64,000 nt of DNA, taken from positions 1 through 64,000 of the forward strand of contig NZ_SDGZ01000023.1 in NCBI RefSeq assembly GCF_008107635.1, given 5' to 3'. Below, piece after piece: positions 53,922-63,957 of the stretch. Each line of letters starts with the position of its first letter. Position 1 is the stretch's first letter. The notes under the pieces were generated by a model. It did no database searches, was not told the origin of the DNA, and was given only the letters and a program-made list of their open reading frames with translations. This stretch comes from Weissella muntiaci (GTDB lineage Bacteria > Bacillota > Bacilli > Lactobacillales > Lactobacillaceae). The position numbers and the translations under genes were made by a program.

Positions 53922-55217
53922 CTATCTACTAAACTTTCGATCAACAATATAGATAACTAAGCCAATGATGAAAATTCCTACACCCCATAATAACACGGTT
54001 GGTGATTGTGCCGTCAATAGATAGCCAATCACTAACAATGCAATAATCGGTAATAACATCCCACCTGGTAGTTTAAAGGCTCCTGGTACTAATGGACTAT
54101 GGCGTGTTTTAATAACTGCCAAAATCGTCGGAACATATTGAACGAACGACGCCAAAACAATTAATTGAACCAAGAAGATATAACCACCACTTAAAATTAA
54201 CAAAGCTGCCATGATTATCGTTACTATATTGGCAACCCAAGGAGAGTCATAGCGATTCTTCCGCCCGAATATTTTCGGCAACAACTGCTTTTCATTCGCC
54301 AACGACGCCATTTCAATTGGTGCATTAAACGAACCAGCAATCGCGACTCCCAAGATTGAAATACTCATTCCAACAACGATGAATAATTTTCCAGCTGGAC
54401 CAAATAGAATTGCAAAAGCATCGGCAACCGGCAACGTTGATTTAACTAAATCTCCACCTAGTAAGCCAATTGCGACTGTTTGAACTGCCGCATAAATTAA
54501 TGTCACCGTTAGCATGATTAACACCAATGCCCTTGGAAGATTCTTCTGCGGATTCTTCATTTCACGAGCAGCAATTGGTAGAAAATTAAAGCCAGTGAAA
54601 ACATAGAAGATAATTGAGAGCGCCTTTGAGAGTTGCCCTGAGAAGCCACTGGGCGTCTGCATGTTAGCTGGTACGCTGAAGGTCAGGTTATTCCCCTTGA
54701 TAGCAAAGAAACCAATTCCAATAAAAATAATTAAAACCAAGATTTTGGCGATTGTTGCAATATTATCGACACGCTCCATTAACGCAGTGCCAAAGAAATT
54801 CACCAGACCTAGTATCAGTAAAATCACAACTGCAATGGCGTTAAAAATCACTTTATCGTGCAATGCAGGAATGACGGTACTCAGTGCCGTTAATAAAGCA
54901 ACGATCTCAGCACTCAGTGTGATAACTGCCAGCCACCAACCAAACCAGCCAACTTCAAAACCAGCGAAGCGACCAAAAACATAGTCGGCATAAATCCATG
55001 CGCCACCATCTTCTGAGTATTTTGCAGACATAACGGCATAATTCAAAGCAATGATAAACGCCATCACTCCCGCTAGCAGAATCGTTAAAATCGAAAAAAT
55101 CCCGGTCTCGTGATAAATCTGTCCAGGTAGCAAAAAAATTCCAGAACCAACAATTGCATTGATTCCCAGTAAAAAGATTCCCAAAAAGGATAGTTGCTTT
55201 GTCTTTGTATTCATCAT
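53922..55217 (-). CDS. APC family amino acid permease
   Basis: 431 residues with 12 helices. The first helix contains GINAIVGSGIFLLPG, the substrate-binding GSGIF motif of the amino acid-polyamine-organocation family. SEDGGAWIYADYVFGRFAGFEVGWFGW follows in the second to third helix. Substrate unknown. The start follows GGTGGGATGG and may be either of two adjacent ATGs. A long hairpin lies 12 bases upstream, so expression may depend on read-through from typA. Confidence 0.9.
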   Translation of the reverse strand: MMNTKTKQLSFLGIFLLGINAIVGSGIFLLPGQIYHETGIFSILTILLAGVMAFIIALNYAVMSAKYSEDGGAWIYADYVFGRFAGFEVGWFGWWLAVITLSAEIVALLTALSTVIPALHDKVIFNAIAVVILLILGLVNFFGTALMERVDNIATIAKILVLIIFIGIGFFAIKGNNLTFSVPANMQTPSGFSGQLSKALSIIFYVFTGFNFLPIAAREMKNPQKNLPRALVLIMLTVTLIYAAVQTVAIGLLGGDLVKSTLPVADAFAILFGPAGKLFIVVGMSISILGVAIAGSFNAPIEMASLANEKQLLPKIFGRKNRYDSPWVANIVTIIMAALLILSGGYIFLVQLIVLASFVQYVPTILAVIKTRHSPLVPGAFKLPGGMLLPIIALLVIGYLLTAQSPTVLLWGVGIFIIGLVIYIVDRKFSR

Positions 55218-55228
55218 TCCATCCCACC

Positions 55229-55272
55229 AAAAAAGCGTTTACTCACAGTATACTGAAAGTAAACGCTTTTTT
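55229..55272 (-). terminator. Terminator of typA
   Basis: AAAAAAGCGTTTACT and AGTAAACGCTTTTTT form a perfect 15-bp stem with a 14-nt loop, 12 bases before the permease gene. Confidence 0.85.
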
Positions 55273-55327
55273 AAACAAATCAATCAATCGTCTTAAAATA
55301 TACCATCGATTGTTTCAAATTAAATGA

Positions 55328-57172
55328 TTAACCTTGTGTTGACATCTTACGACGCTTAGTTGCCTTCTCACGCTCACTAGTATTCAAAATTTGCTTACGA
55401 ATACGAACGTTTTCTGGCGTTACTTCAGCATATTCATCATCATCCAAGAATTCCAATGACTCTTCCAAAGTAAAGTCACGTGGAGTCTTAACAGACGCAG
55501 TTTGGTCCTTATTTGATGAACGAACGTTGGTCATGTTCTTAGCCTTAGTAACGTTAACTGAGATATCGTTGTCACGACTGTTGATTCCAACAACCATTCC
55601 TTCATAAATCTCGTCACCAGGGTGCACAAGCAATGTTCCACGATCTTCGACACCCATCATGGCATATGTTGTAACCGTACCTTGGTTGATTGAAACCAAC
55701 GCTCCATTATGACGACCAGGATTCCAGTTCTTAACAACTGGACCGTATGCCTCATAAGTGTGGTTGTAGATACCATATCCACGTGTGATTGACATGAATT
55801 CAGTTGAGTAACCAATCAAACCACGTGAAGGTACAAGGAACTCCAAACGAGTTGTACCGTTACCAGTTGATTCCATGTTACGCATCTCACCCTTACGTTG
55901 AGCAATTGAATCAATTACTGATCCAGTTGACTCATCAGGAGTATCAATTTGAACTACTTCAAATGGTTCTGACAATACGCCATCAATTTCCTTGTAGATA
56001 ACTTCTGGACGTGAAACTTGTAGCTCGAATCCTTCACGACGCAAAGTTTCGATCAAGATTGACAAATGCAACTCACCACGACCTGAAACAAGCCAAGTAG
56101 CAGCTACATCTGTACTTTGAACACGCAATGAGACATCAGTTTGAAGCTCACGGTTCAAACGATCCTCAAGTTGACGACTTGTAACGAACTTACCTTCGCG
56201 ACCAGCGAAAGGTGAATCATTCGTACGGAAAGTCATTTGCAATGTTGGCTCGTCAATGTGCAAGATTGGCAAGGCATCTGGATGAGCGGCATCTGTAACA
56301 GTCTCACCAACTGACAAATCGTTCAATCCTGCCAAGGCAATCAAGTCACCAGCAACGGCTTCATTAATCTCAATTCGGTCCAAACCAATGTAACCGAATA
56401 ACTTAGTTACACGGAAGTTTTCAGCTTTACCGTCGACCTTCATCACTGAAACTGAGTCTCCGACCTTGATCTTACCGCGGAAAACACGTCCGATTCCGAT
56501 ACGACCAACGAAATCGTTATAATCCAACAATGCCACTTGGAATTGCAATGGCTCATCTGAATTGTCTTCTGGTGCTGGAATTGTTTCAAAAACCTTATCG
56601 AAGACAGGCTTCATTGTGTGTTCTTGTGTTGCAAGATCTGGATCCAATGATGATGTCCCGTTCATTGCTGAAGCAAAGATTACAGGAAAATCAAGTTGTT
56701 CCTCATCTGCACCCAACTCGATAAACAAGTCAAGCACTTCATCAACAACTTCTGAAGGACGCGCACCAGGACGGTCAACCTTGTTAACAACAACGATTGG
56801 TACAAGATTTTGCTCAAAGGCTTTCTTCAAAACAAATCGAGTTTGTGGCATAGTACCTTCAAAGGCATCCACAACCAAAAGCACACCATCAACCATGTTC
56901 ATGATTCGCTCAACTTCACCACCAAAGTCCGCGTGACCAGGGGTATCCAAAATGTTAATTTGCTTATCCCCAACCTTAACGGCAGTGTTCTTGGCCAAGA
57001 TCGTGATTCCACGTTCCTTTTCCAAGTCATTTGTATCCATGGCACGGTCATCCAACTCGGTCCGTAGATCAAGAGTATCTGACTGCTTTAACAATTCGTT
57101 AACCAACGTCGTCTTACCGTGATCGACGTGGGCAATGATCGCAATGTTTCGAATATCTTCCCGCTTTGCCAA
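55328..57172 (-). CDS. typA: Translational GTPase TypA/BipA
   Basis: 614 residues starting at TTG behind GGAG, giving [22 protein letters not shown]. Longer ATG starts upstream are not supported, and family length is about 613. G1 [10 protein letters not shown]3 DTPGHADF and G4 NKVDR are intact, followed by EF-G-like domains. It helps ribosome assembly and stress adaptation, especially in the cold. It follows the inositol-phosphatase operon and has its own terminator. Confidence 0.95.
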   Translation of the reverse strand: MAKREDIRNIAIIAHVDHGKTTLVNELLKQSDTLDLRTELDDRAMDTNDLEKERGITILAKNTAVKVGDKQINILDTPGHADFGGEVERIMNMVDGVLLVVDAFEGTMPQTRFVLKKAFEQNLVPIVVVNKVDRPGARPSEVVDEVLDLFIELGADEEQLDFPVIFASAMNGTSSLDPDLATQEHTMKPVFDKVFETIPAPEDNSDEPLQFQVALLDYNDFVGRIGIGRVFRGKIKVGDSVSVMKVDGKAENFRVTKLFGYIGLDRIEINEAVAGDLIALAGLNDLSVGETVTDAAHPDALPILHIDEPTLQMTFRTNDSPFAGREGKFVTSRQLEDRLNRELQTDVSLRVQSTDVAATWLVSGRGELHLSILIETLRREGFELQVSRPEVIYKEIDGVLSEPFEVVQIDTPDESTGSVIDSIAQRKGEMRNMESTGNGTTRLEFLVPSRGLIGYSTEFMSITRGYGIYNHTYEAYGPVVKNWNPGRHNGALVSINQGTVTTYAMMGVEDRGTLLVHPGDEIYEGMVVGINSRDNDISVNVTKAKNMTNVRSSNKDQTASVKTPRDFTLEESLEFLDDDEYAEVTPENVRIRKQILNTSEREKATKRRKMSTQG

Positions 57173-57235
57173 AATAATTTCTCCTTTTTTGGGGCGTCCG
57201 CCCTTTGTAAACGATTTCATTTGTCGCTTCCGCAC

Positions 57236-57264
57236 AAAAACGAGCCGAAATATCGACCCGTTTC
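57236..57264 (-). terminator. Terminator after the inositol-phosphatase gene
   Basis: On the minus strand AACGGGTCG pairs with CGGCTCGTT (two G-U) and is followed by TTTTT. Confidence 0.65.
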
Positions 57265-57275
57265 TTTTCGCTCAA

Positions 57276-58052
57276 CTAATTTCTGATCAACTGAATGTCA
57301 GCAAATGCTTGTGTAGTTGCTAATAAAACTGTCCCTGATGATAACATATTTATATTACTGCCGTCAATAAGTCGCGCTGTTAATCCTTGACCAGCGCCCA
57401 GCGCCACACCAGCAGCAAAGTCCCACGGTTTCATACGACTCGCGTAGCCTACCGCTCGACCCAACAACACTTGAATGAAGGATATACCTGCTGATCCATA
57501 GACACGATAACTTAGTGCACTACGCGCAATCGCCTGAAAATCAAACTGATTATAGAGTAACCGAGCACCCGATAAATAAATAATTCCATCAGCTAAACCA
57601 ACATTCTGAACAGCGGGTAACCTGGTTCCATTCATTGCTACCCCAACTTCGGGTCCGCCATGAATAATGTCATCTGCCATAACGTCCATAATCCAGCCTA
57701 AAATTGGTTCGCCGTCGATATACAACGCCAACATTGATGCAAACTCACTTTGTTGTTTCACAAAATTCATCGTTCCATCAATCGGATCAATAAACCAGAC
57801 ATGCCCTGCGAGATCCTGCGGATGATCACCGTAACCTTCTTCACTGATAATTGATGCGTCCGGATCCGCTTGCCGAATTAATTCAACATATAACTGTTCG
57901 ACCTCACGATCAACACTTGTCACCAAATCACTCCGCGAAGCTTTGGTTTCAACTTGGAAATTCTCAGACATTCGCTGAATAATCAATGATCGTGCTGTGT
58001 GCAACCATTTTAAACCTTGTAAGTCTAAAGCTCTAATTTCGGTCGGGGTCAT
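57276..58052 (-). CDS. Inositol monophosphatase family protein
   Basis: 258 residues. Metal-binding motifs are in order: VTSVDREVEQ, IISEEGYG (EE), WFIDPIDGTMNFV (DPIDGTxN) and WDFAAGVALGAG (WDxxAG). It hydrolyses sugar or inositol phosphates, with Mg2+; in firmicutes the physiological substrate is uncertain. Its ATG is one base after the UPF0223 stop codon, so the genes are coupled. Confidence 0.93.
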   Translation of the reverse strand: MTPTEIRALDLQGLKWLHTARSLIIQRMSENFQVETKASRSDLVTSVDREVEQLYVELIRQADPDASIISEEGYGDHPQDLAGHVWFIDPIDGTMNFVKQQSEFASMLALYIDGEPILGWIMDVMADDIIHGGPEVGVAMNGTRLPAVQNVGLADGIIYLSGARLLYNQFDFQAIARSALSYRVYGSAGISFIQVLLGRAVGYASRMKPWDFAAGVALGAGQGLTARLIDGSNINMLSSGTVLLATTQAFADIQLIRN

Positions 58053-58053
58053 A

Positions 58054-58335
58054 TCACCCCTCCAGCCTTACGATGTTCTTCGCTTGTTTCGCAGCCTGCA
58101 TTGTTCGGTAAATGCTGTAACCAGACTCTGAACCGAATTCGCGATCAAGCTGCTTCTCCTCGCCCTTACTGGGTACAACCAACTTAAAAGCCTGGTAGGC
58201 CGCAATCAAATCAGTCTTCTTGATGCCTTGTTCGTTGGCCTGTGCGACTGCCGAATACAGAGTCGAAACGGCAATAATATCAGCGGTCGTCCATCCATCC
58301 AGCATCGGATAATTAAATTGTTTATCGCCTGACAT
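58054..58335 (-). CDS. UPF0223 family protein
   Basis: 93 residues matching the UPF0223 pattern: NYPMLDGWTTADIIAVSTLYSAV, KKTDLIAAYQAFKLVVPSKGEEK and GYSIYRTMQAAK. Small, helical, cytosolic. Function unknown; it is commonly placed between def and inositol-phosphatase genes. It starts three bases after def. Confidence 0.93.
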   Translation of the reverse strand: MSGDKQFNYPMLDGWTTADIIAVSTLYSAVAQANEQGIKKTDLIAAYQAFKLVVPSKGEEKQLDREFGSESGYSIYRTMQAAKQAKNIVRLEG

Positions 58336-58338
58336 ATT

Positions 58339-58926
58339 TTATCCAATCAACTTTGTATTTGCTGGCTCAGTCCAAGGATCCTGCTTATTAATGTGGTCAT
58401 AATACAGTACCCCATGCAAATGATCAATTTCATGTTGGAAAACAATTGCTGGATAGCCCTCCAGCTTTAATTCGTGCGATTCTCCGGTCTCATCCTGATA
58501 CTTTACAGTGATACGATTTGAGCGTGGTACGAATCCTGGTACATCCTCATCAACTGATAGGCATCCTTCACCTGTTGAAAGTGCCGCCTGCTTCACAGAC
58601 TGACGCGTAATTACTGGGTTAAAAATCGTACCCTTGAAGAAGTAATCTTCACTTTCAACATCTGCCTCATCTAGCTCGTCAATATCCGCACTGGGAATTA
58701 GAATCGATGAAAATAACTTTGATACACCTACCTGCGGAGCTGCTAAACCAACACCTGGACGCAAACCATACTTTTCGTTCTGCTCTTCGTCTTGACTGAC
58801 AACCAGATAGTCCATCATATTCTTGGCTACTGCTTTTAATTCATCTGATAATGGAAATTCAACAACTGCTGCTTGTGCTCGCAAAACGGCATTTCCATCG
58901 CGCACAATATCGTTCATTAAATACAT
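58339..58926 (-). CDS. def: Peptide deformylase
   Basis: 195 residues from the ATG with GGAG eight bases upstream; a GTG three codons earlier is less well placed. Motif I GVGLAAPQVG, motif II EGCLSVDEDVPG and motif III FQHEIDHLHG give the Cys and two His metal ligands. It removes the formyl group from nascent proteins. It has an insertion near residues 65-95 rich in Asp and Glu, usual for type II firmicute enzymes. First gene of the def-UPF0223-phosphatase run. Confidence 0.95.
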   Translation of the reverse strand: MYLMNDIVRDGNAVLRAQAAVVEFPLSDELKAVAKNMMDYLVVSQDEEQNEKYGLRPGVGLAAPQVGVSKLFSSILIPSADIDELDEADVESEDYFFKGTIFNPVITRQSVKQAALSTGEGCLSVDEDVPGFVPRSNRITVKYQDETGESHELKLEGYPAIVFQHEIDHLHGVLYYDHINKQDPWTEPANTKLIG

Positions 58927-59065
58927 CTTTGTCACTCCTAAATCAATAATTACTAATTTTCAGTATAGCATTATTTCGAGGCAAGCGACCGGCTTACCCG
59001 CCTAAATTACTCACGTTTTAGCCAATTAAGTCGCCAATCGTTTACTCAATATCTAAATATAGTTT

Positions 59066-59554
59066 TTAGAACAACGGCTGATTCAACCTTTTCAAATCTC
59101 GCAAATACGCCAACGTTTGCGCATTATTAACGCAGGCAACATCAATATGCAAATAGTCATGCACGTTGTCATACCAAGTATCGGTCACAACCAATGGGTC
59201 CTTTTGCATGCCAAAAGCATGTAAGCCGTTTGCTTGGGCATAATCGCTCAAGGCAAGATCCAGCCGTTCAGTAATTTTTTTTACGTCATCGCGCCTTTCT
59301 GTCGGCAGAATAAATTCAAACGCCATAACATTATGGCCCCAAATATTGGCAACCAATTCCGATGTCAAATCTTTAGGTTCAAGCACACCAAACGCCTTCA
59401 ACACTGTCAAGGCGCTTTTTATAGCTTGATTGACTATTTGCTGTGACTCAATGATTTCACGCTCAGTCACGCGCCGGCCATGACGCCGAATAATCGTCAC
59501 AATAACAATTAATAAAATTACTAGACCAACACCAACCAATAACCATCCGCGCAT
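59066..59554 (-). CDS. Single-pass membrane protein of unknown function
   Basis: 162 residues. An N-terminal helix (WLLVGVGLVILLIVIVTII) with a positive RRHGRR flank is followed by a soluble domain of alternating helices and strands, with a coiled region (about 28-55). Not recognised. Its ATG overlaps the stop of the RNase H-like gene (TAATG), so the two are coupled and probably work together. Confidence 0.75.
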   Translation of the reverse strand: MRGWLLVGVGLVILLIVIVTIIRRHGRRVTEREIIESQQIVNQAIKSALTVLKAFGVLEPKDLTSELVANIWGHNVMAFEFILPTERRDDVKKITERLDLALSDYAQANGLHAFGMQKDPLVVTDTWYDNVHDYLHIDVACVNNAQTLAYLRDLKRLNQPLF

Positions 59555-60150
59555 TATTTTCTCCTCTTAGAATCGGCGTGAGCAAGCATAATCCGTTCTA
59601 ATTTTGCTTGCAAGAACTGTGCCTTCGGATTATCAACCTGATCATAAGCAACGAATCGAATATTCCGATATGTTAAGGCCAAGGTTGCTATCTCGGCCTT
59701 CAACTGCTTAATTGTTGAATTTGATGCTAACGCTCCATGTACATCTTCGGCCAATGAGAAATCATTATACTCGCGAACTAAGTCCTTTAGGCTAGTAACT
59801 ACAACATACGATCCGCCTTGTCTGTTCATGATTGAGATATTATCCAAGCCATCAATAATTGCGTTCAGTTCGGCTTCAATCGTTGACTCTGTTGAACCAC
59901 GAACAACTACGCCCTGACTCGCCGGCAGATTATAGGTCAATAGTAGGTAGCCAGCTAGTGTTTGTCCGGTAGCTTGATCACGTTGCCCCCCAACATACAG
60001 ATAACTAGCAAAGCGTGTTGGTAATTGCTTTTTCAGTTCATTTGCGAGTTTTACCTCGGCGGGTGTTGTCATCGTCACATAGGTTCGGCGCCATTTGTTT
60101 TTGGCACCGCTCAGACGAAACTTCAAATTATTCCAAATTGATCCACGCAT
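59554..60150 (-). CDS. RNase H-like fold protein, catalytic residues degenerate
   Basis: 198 residues. Residues about 47-130 follow the RNase HI layout: strand with YLYVGGQRDQ, glycine-rich turn, LAGYLLLTYN, then STESTIEAELNAIIDGLDNI and SYVVVTSLKDLV. The Glu of the helix (EAELNAI) is kept, but the first Asp is Gly (YVGGQ) and the third Asp position is Thr (VVTSL), so hydrolytic activity looks lost. The N terminus is basic. It may bind RNA or RNA-DNA hybrids. Inferred from pattern only. Confidence 0.55.
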   Translation of the reverse strand: MRGSIWNNLKFRLSGAKNKWRRTYVTMTTPAEVKLANELKKQLPTRFASYLYVGGQRDQATGQTLAGYLLLTYNLPASQGVVVRGSTESTIEAELNAIIDGLDNISIMNRQGGSYVVVTSLKDLVREYNDFSLAEDVHGALASNSTIKQLKAEIATLALTYRNIRFVAYDQVDNPKAQFLQAKLERIMLAHADSKRRK

Positions 60151-60355
60151 CCTCTTTTGCCTCCGTGATTTTCTATAAGCTTAGTTTACTAAATTTGATT
60201 GTCCGGATAAAGGTAAAGCCTCTCTTTTGTGCATTAGCTTATCCAGCAAAGAGCTCGTTGCTCTTATATAGCTTTAAATACATAAATCTGCTAAACTTAT
60301 TCATAGTAATGTCTGGATATTACCGGACTGATTCGATAACAAGGAGCAAAAATTT

Positions 60356-60568
60356 ATGATTTATAAGGTTTATTATCAACCAAACAAAATTCAAAACCCA
60401 AAACGGGAAAACACTATGTCCCTCTATGTCGACATGGATTCGATGCCAGCTGCGCGTTTAGCAGTTGAAAGCAACACTGAATACAATGTTGAGTTCATCG
60501 AGGAATTGTCAGAGAAAGCTTTAGCCTACGAGCAAACAACCGCAGACTTTAAGCTAACGGAGTTCTAG
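60356..60568 (+). CDS. rpoY: RNA polymerase epsilon subunit RpoY
   Basis: 70 residues matching the DUF1447/RpoY family: MIYKVYYQPNKIQNPKREN, SLYVDMDSMPAARLAVESNT and YNVEFIEELSEKALAYEQ. It is a small subunit of firmicute RNA polymerase. The ribosome binding site is AAGGAG. It starts three bases ahead of rnjA, the conserved order. Confidence 0.95.
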   Translation: MIYKVYYQPNKIQNPKRENTMSLYVDMDSMPAARLAVESNTEYNVEFIEELSEKALAYEQTTADFKLTEF

Positions 60569-60571
60569 CTT

Positions 60572-62272
60572 ATGGTAATGGATCTGGAGATTCGTCCAGA
60601 CGAGACAGCTGTATATGCCCTTGGTGGGTTAGGCGAAATCGGTAAGAACACTTATGGTATTCAATATGGTGATGAAATTATCATTATTGATGCCGGTGTT
60701 AAATTCCCCGAAGACGAACTTTTGGGAATTGATTACGTAATCCCTGATTACACCTACCTCAAGGAAAATCGTGACAAAATCAAGGCATTGGTTATCACAC
60801 ACGGTCACGAGGATCACATTGGTGCCATTCATTTCTTCTTGAATGCCGTCAATGTACCCGTCTATGCAGGCCCACTCGCTCTGGCTTTAATTAAAAACAA
60901 ACTTGATGAACATGGTCTATTAAATAGCACTGAGCTTCACGAATTAAACGAAGACTCAATTCTAACATTTGATAATATGTCGGTTGAGTTCTTCCGAACA
61001 ACCCATTCGATTCCAGACACATTTGGAGTTGCAATTCATACTCCTTCTGGAACAATTGTTGAAACCGGTGATTTTAAGTTTGACCTGACTCCAACAACAA
61101 AACAGCCACCTAATCTACAAAAGATGGCTCGAATTGGTTCTGAGGGTGTCCTACTTTTGATGTCCGATTCAACTAACGCCGAGCGCGCTGAATTTACCAA
61201 GTCTGAGAAATGGGTTGGTAAGACCATTGATAAATTGTTTGATGACATTGATGGTCGGATTATCTTTGCGACTTTCGCATCTAATATGTCACGTGTCCAA
61301 ATGGCCACTGAAGCCGCTTTGGCACACGGACGTAAAATTGCTGTATTTGGTCGTTCGATGGAGTCAGCCGTAACGAATGGTATGGCTCTTGGATACCTCG
61401 ATATTCCAAAGGAAATGCTTGTCGACGCTCATGAAATCAATCACCTACCTGCAAACGAAGTTTTGATTCTCTCAACCGGTTCGCAGGGTGAGCCAATGGC
61501 TGCTTTAGCTCGAATTGCTAATGGTACGCATAAACAGATTTCAATTCAACCTGATGACACAGTGATTTTCTCAAGTTCACCAATTCCTGGTAATACTCAA
61601 TCAGTTAATCGTGTTATCAATGAATTAGAAGAAGCTGGTGCTCGAGTTATTCACGGTAAAGTAAACAACATTCACGCCTCTGGTCACGGTGGTCAGGAAG
61701 AGCAGAAACTAATGCTTTCTCTGATTAAGCCTAAGTTCTTTATGCCCGTCCACGGTGAATACCGGATGCTCAAAGTTCATGAAGGCTTGGCCCACGAGAT
61801 TGGCGTCGAACCTGAGAACACTTTCGTGCTAGATAATGGTGATGTATTGGCTTTGACTGCTGATTCTGCACGCTTGGCTGATCATTTCCCTGCCGAAGAC
61901 ACTTATGTGGATGGTAATGGTATTGGCGATGTCGGCGCAGCTGTGTTACGTGACCGTCAAATGTTATCGCAAGATGGATTGGTTGTGGTTGTCGCAACAA
62001 TCGACTTGAACAGCCAGGAAATCACTGCCGGCCCTGATATTTTATCACGTGGCTTCATCTACATGCGTGAATCAGAAGAATTGATCAATGAAGGTCGCAA
62101 GGAAATTTTCCATGCTATTCTGACCGCAATGCGTGACAAAAACGCATCTGAACATACAATTCGTAACGCAGTCGTTTCTCATCTGCAGCGTTTCTTGTAT
62201 GAAAAGACTAAGCGACGTCCGCTAATCTTACCCGAATTCATTATGATTAATGAAAAGTCGGCTCAAAATTAA
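60572..62272 (+). CDS. rnjA: Ribonuclease J1
   Basis: 566 residues. The metallo-beta-lactamase motif THGHEDHIGA is near residue 75, with the beta-CASP core SDSTNAE, FATFASNMSRVQ, STGSQGEPMAAL and a final HASGHGG. It degrades mRNA as a 5'-3' exonuclease and endonuclease. It lies in an operon with rpoY, as in other firmicutes. The start has GGAG nine bases upstream. Confidence 0.96.
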   Translation: MVMDLEIRPDETAVYALGGLGEIGKNTYGIQYGDEIIIIDAGVKFPEDELLGIDYVIPDYTYLKENRDKIKALVITHGHEDHIGAIHFFLNAVNVPVYAGPLALALIKNKLDEHGLLNSTELHELNEDSILTFDNMSVEFFRTTHSIPDTFGVAIHTPSGTIVETGDFKFDLTPTTKQPPNLQKMARIGSEGVLLLMSDSTNAERAEFTKSEKWVGKTIDKLFDDIDGRIIFATFASNMSRVQMATEAALAHGRKIAVFGRSMESAVTNGMALGYLDIPKEMLVDAHEINHLPANEVLILSTGSQGEPMAALARIANGTHKQISIQPDDTVIFSSSPIPGNTQSVNRVINELEEAGARVIHGKVNNIHASGHGGQEEQKLMLSLIKPKFFMPVHGEYRMLKVHEGLAHEIGVEPENTFVLDNGDVLALTADSARLADHFPAEDTYVDGNGIGDVGAAVLRDRQMLSQDGLVVVVATIDLNSQEITAGPDILSRGFIYMRESEELINEGRKEIFHAILTAMRDKNASEHTIRNAVVSHLQRFLYEKTKRRPLILPEFIMINEKSAQN

Positions 62273-62282
62273 TTAACATTCT

Positions 62283-62319
62283 AAAAAGGATTAATAGCAA
62301 TTGCTATTAATCCTTTTTT
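62283..62319 (+). terminator. Terminator of rpoY-rnjA
   Basis: AAAAAGGATTAATAGCAA pairs with TTGCTATTAATCCTTTTTT in a perfect 15-bp stem. Confidence 0.9.
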
Positions 62320-62418
62320 TCTGCCTGCAACACTGCCTTCACCCATATTTTTATAGCGATTAATGATAAACTAAATTTGTTAGATACTTTCGTTTTATTA
62401 ATTAAGGAGACAGTGATA

Positions 62419-62961
62419 ATGACCGTAACCGACGTAATTGAACAACTCAACACTATTCAGATGCAAGTACCTGCAAGTACTAAAAAAGACCTTGGTGCTA
62501 AATCAATTTACTTAGCCGCTGGCTGGTTTGACGAACTCCAAACAACGCTCTTGTTGGATGCTTACCGGGCACTGCTACAAAATCCGACAATTGCTCACAT
62601 TCACGTCCCATTACTTCATCAATATGGCGGTGAGGAGTTTATTGAAGACGGCGAGTTTTCTCCTAATTTTGAATGGGCTACGATGACTTACAAGTCCGAT
62701 GTTAAGGCTATTGATAACTCTGATCTAGTTGTCGCCCTCTTCCCCGCTGAATCTCAAGATATTGGAACTGCGATGGAAGTTGGGTACGCTGTTGCCTCCC
62801 ACAAACCTGTTATCACCACGTATACCGGTGACCTTAATATCACCCCTATCAATTTAATGATCTCGTTTGGCGCCGATTCATTTGTCCTAGATCCAAAAGA
62901 ACTGACTAACTATAATTTCCTCGATATTACCCCAAGAAAATATTCTGGGGCGATTATCTAA
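62419..62961 (+). CDS. Nucleoside 2-deoxyribosyltransferase
   Basis: 180 residues from the ATG behind AAGGAG. It contains IYLAAGWFDELQTTLLLDAYRAL and the catalytic ESQDIGTAMEVGYAVASHKP, where the glutamate in AMEVGYA is the expected nucleophile. The family exchanges bases between deoxyribonucleosides in purine and pyrimidine salvage, typical of lactobacilli. Monocistronic. Confidence 0.93.
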   Translation: MTVTDVIEQLNTIQMQVPASTKKDLGAKSIYLAAGWFDELQTTLLLDAYRALLQNPTIAHIHVPLLHQYGGEEFIEDGEFSPNFEWATMTYKSDVKAIDNSDLVVALFPAESQDIGTAMEVGYAVASHKPVITTYTGDLNITPINLMISFGADSFVLDPKELTNYNFLDITPRKYSGAII

Positions 62962-62964
62962 ATG

Positions 62965-62996
62965 AAAAAGGTTCCGGAAATTTCCGGAACCTTTTT
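62965..62996. terminator. Bidirectional terminator
   Basis: AAAAAGGTTCCGGAAA and TTTCCGGAACCTTTTT form a near-perfect stem between convergent genes. Confidence 0.9.
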
Positions 62997-63957
62997 ATTT
63001 GTCTGTCGTAATTAAATAAAATGAATGCTTTTGGCTTGTTACTTCAAAGTCAAAAGCATGTACCCCTAGTTCTTCACCATCGACATGTCCATACTCCAAT
63101 CGTGGGATAACCATTTCATACTTGTCACTTGTCCAACGGTAAACCTGTTGCATGCCATAATGCTCTGAACGTAAAACCTTGAATAAAGTATGCAACAGTT
63201 GTGGCATATTCCTTTTCTCAATAATAATTAAATCCATCTTGCCATCTGTTGGATTCGCGTCAGGCATGATCTGCACTCCACCACCAAAATAGGGATGATT
63301 TGAGAAAGTTAACAAATATCCATGATTAAACTGCACCTGCCCTTGATCGCTCTTTAAAGATACATTAAAAGTATCTTGTGTCCTTAGCACACCAAAAAGT
63401 GATAGAAAATAAGCTAATTTCCCCAGATGGAGCCGATTCAGTGAATTCTTTAAGGTCGAATCATTCGTCGCCGCCACTGTTGCGGCATCAAATCCAACGC
63501 CCAGATTATTAACAAAATAACGCCTTGTATGATTAACACGATCCAGCATCCGACCAATATCAAGCTGCTGAACCTGTTCAGTCTCAATTGCCGTCACTAA
63601 CTGTGGAATAATTACCTCGGGCTGTAAGTTATTTGATAAATTATAAGCGCGTGCAAAATCATTGCCAGAGCCCGCTGGAATATAAGCAATTGGCGCCGAC
63701 CAACCAATATTCGCTGCTAATTGACCGTTAACAGCCTCATTGAGTGAGCCGTCACCGCCCAAAATTACCAAGACACTGTTATAGCTGTTATGTTTTTGCC
63801 AAATATAGCTCCAATTATAGATATCACGTGGTCGTGTGCTGATTTGAGCTTGATAGTCAATTTGTTTTCCTTTTAGGTAAGCTTCAAATTTTTGCCAAAT
63901 CTGCATGGCGTTTCCGGATTGTGCCGCCGGATTAATTAGGAAAATAAGCTTTTTCAT
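62995..63957 (-). CDS. Diacylglycerol/lipid kinase family protein
   Basis: 320 residues starting MKKLIFLINPAAQSGNAM; longer starts are not supported. DAGK catalytic motifs are LVILGGDGSLNEAVNG and YIPAGSGNDFARAYNL, and VNNLGVGFDA follows. This is the YtlR/DgkB-type family; it probably phosphorylates diacylglycerol or another lipid. It is related to the protein at 12285-13187 but keeps the standard PAGSGNDFA loop. Confidence 0.9.
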   Translation of the reverse strand: MKKLIFLINPAAQSGNAMQIWQKFEAYLKGKQIDYQAQISTRPRDIYNWSYIWQKHNSYNSVLVILGGDGSLNEAVNGQLAANIGWSAPIAYIPAGSGNDFARAYNLSNNLQPEVIIPQLVTAIETEQVQQLDIGRMLDRVNHTRRYFVNNLGVGFDAATVAATNDSTLKNSLNRLHLGKLAYFLSLFGVLRTQDTFNVSLKSDQGQVQFNHGYLLTFSNHPYFGGGVQIMPDANPTDGKMDLIIIEKRNMPQLLHTLFKVLRSEHYGMQQVYRWTSDKYEMVIPRLEYGHVDGEELGVHAFDFEVTSQKHSFYLITTDK

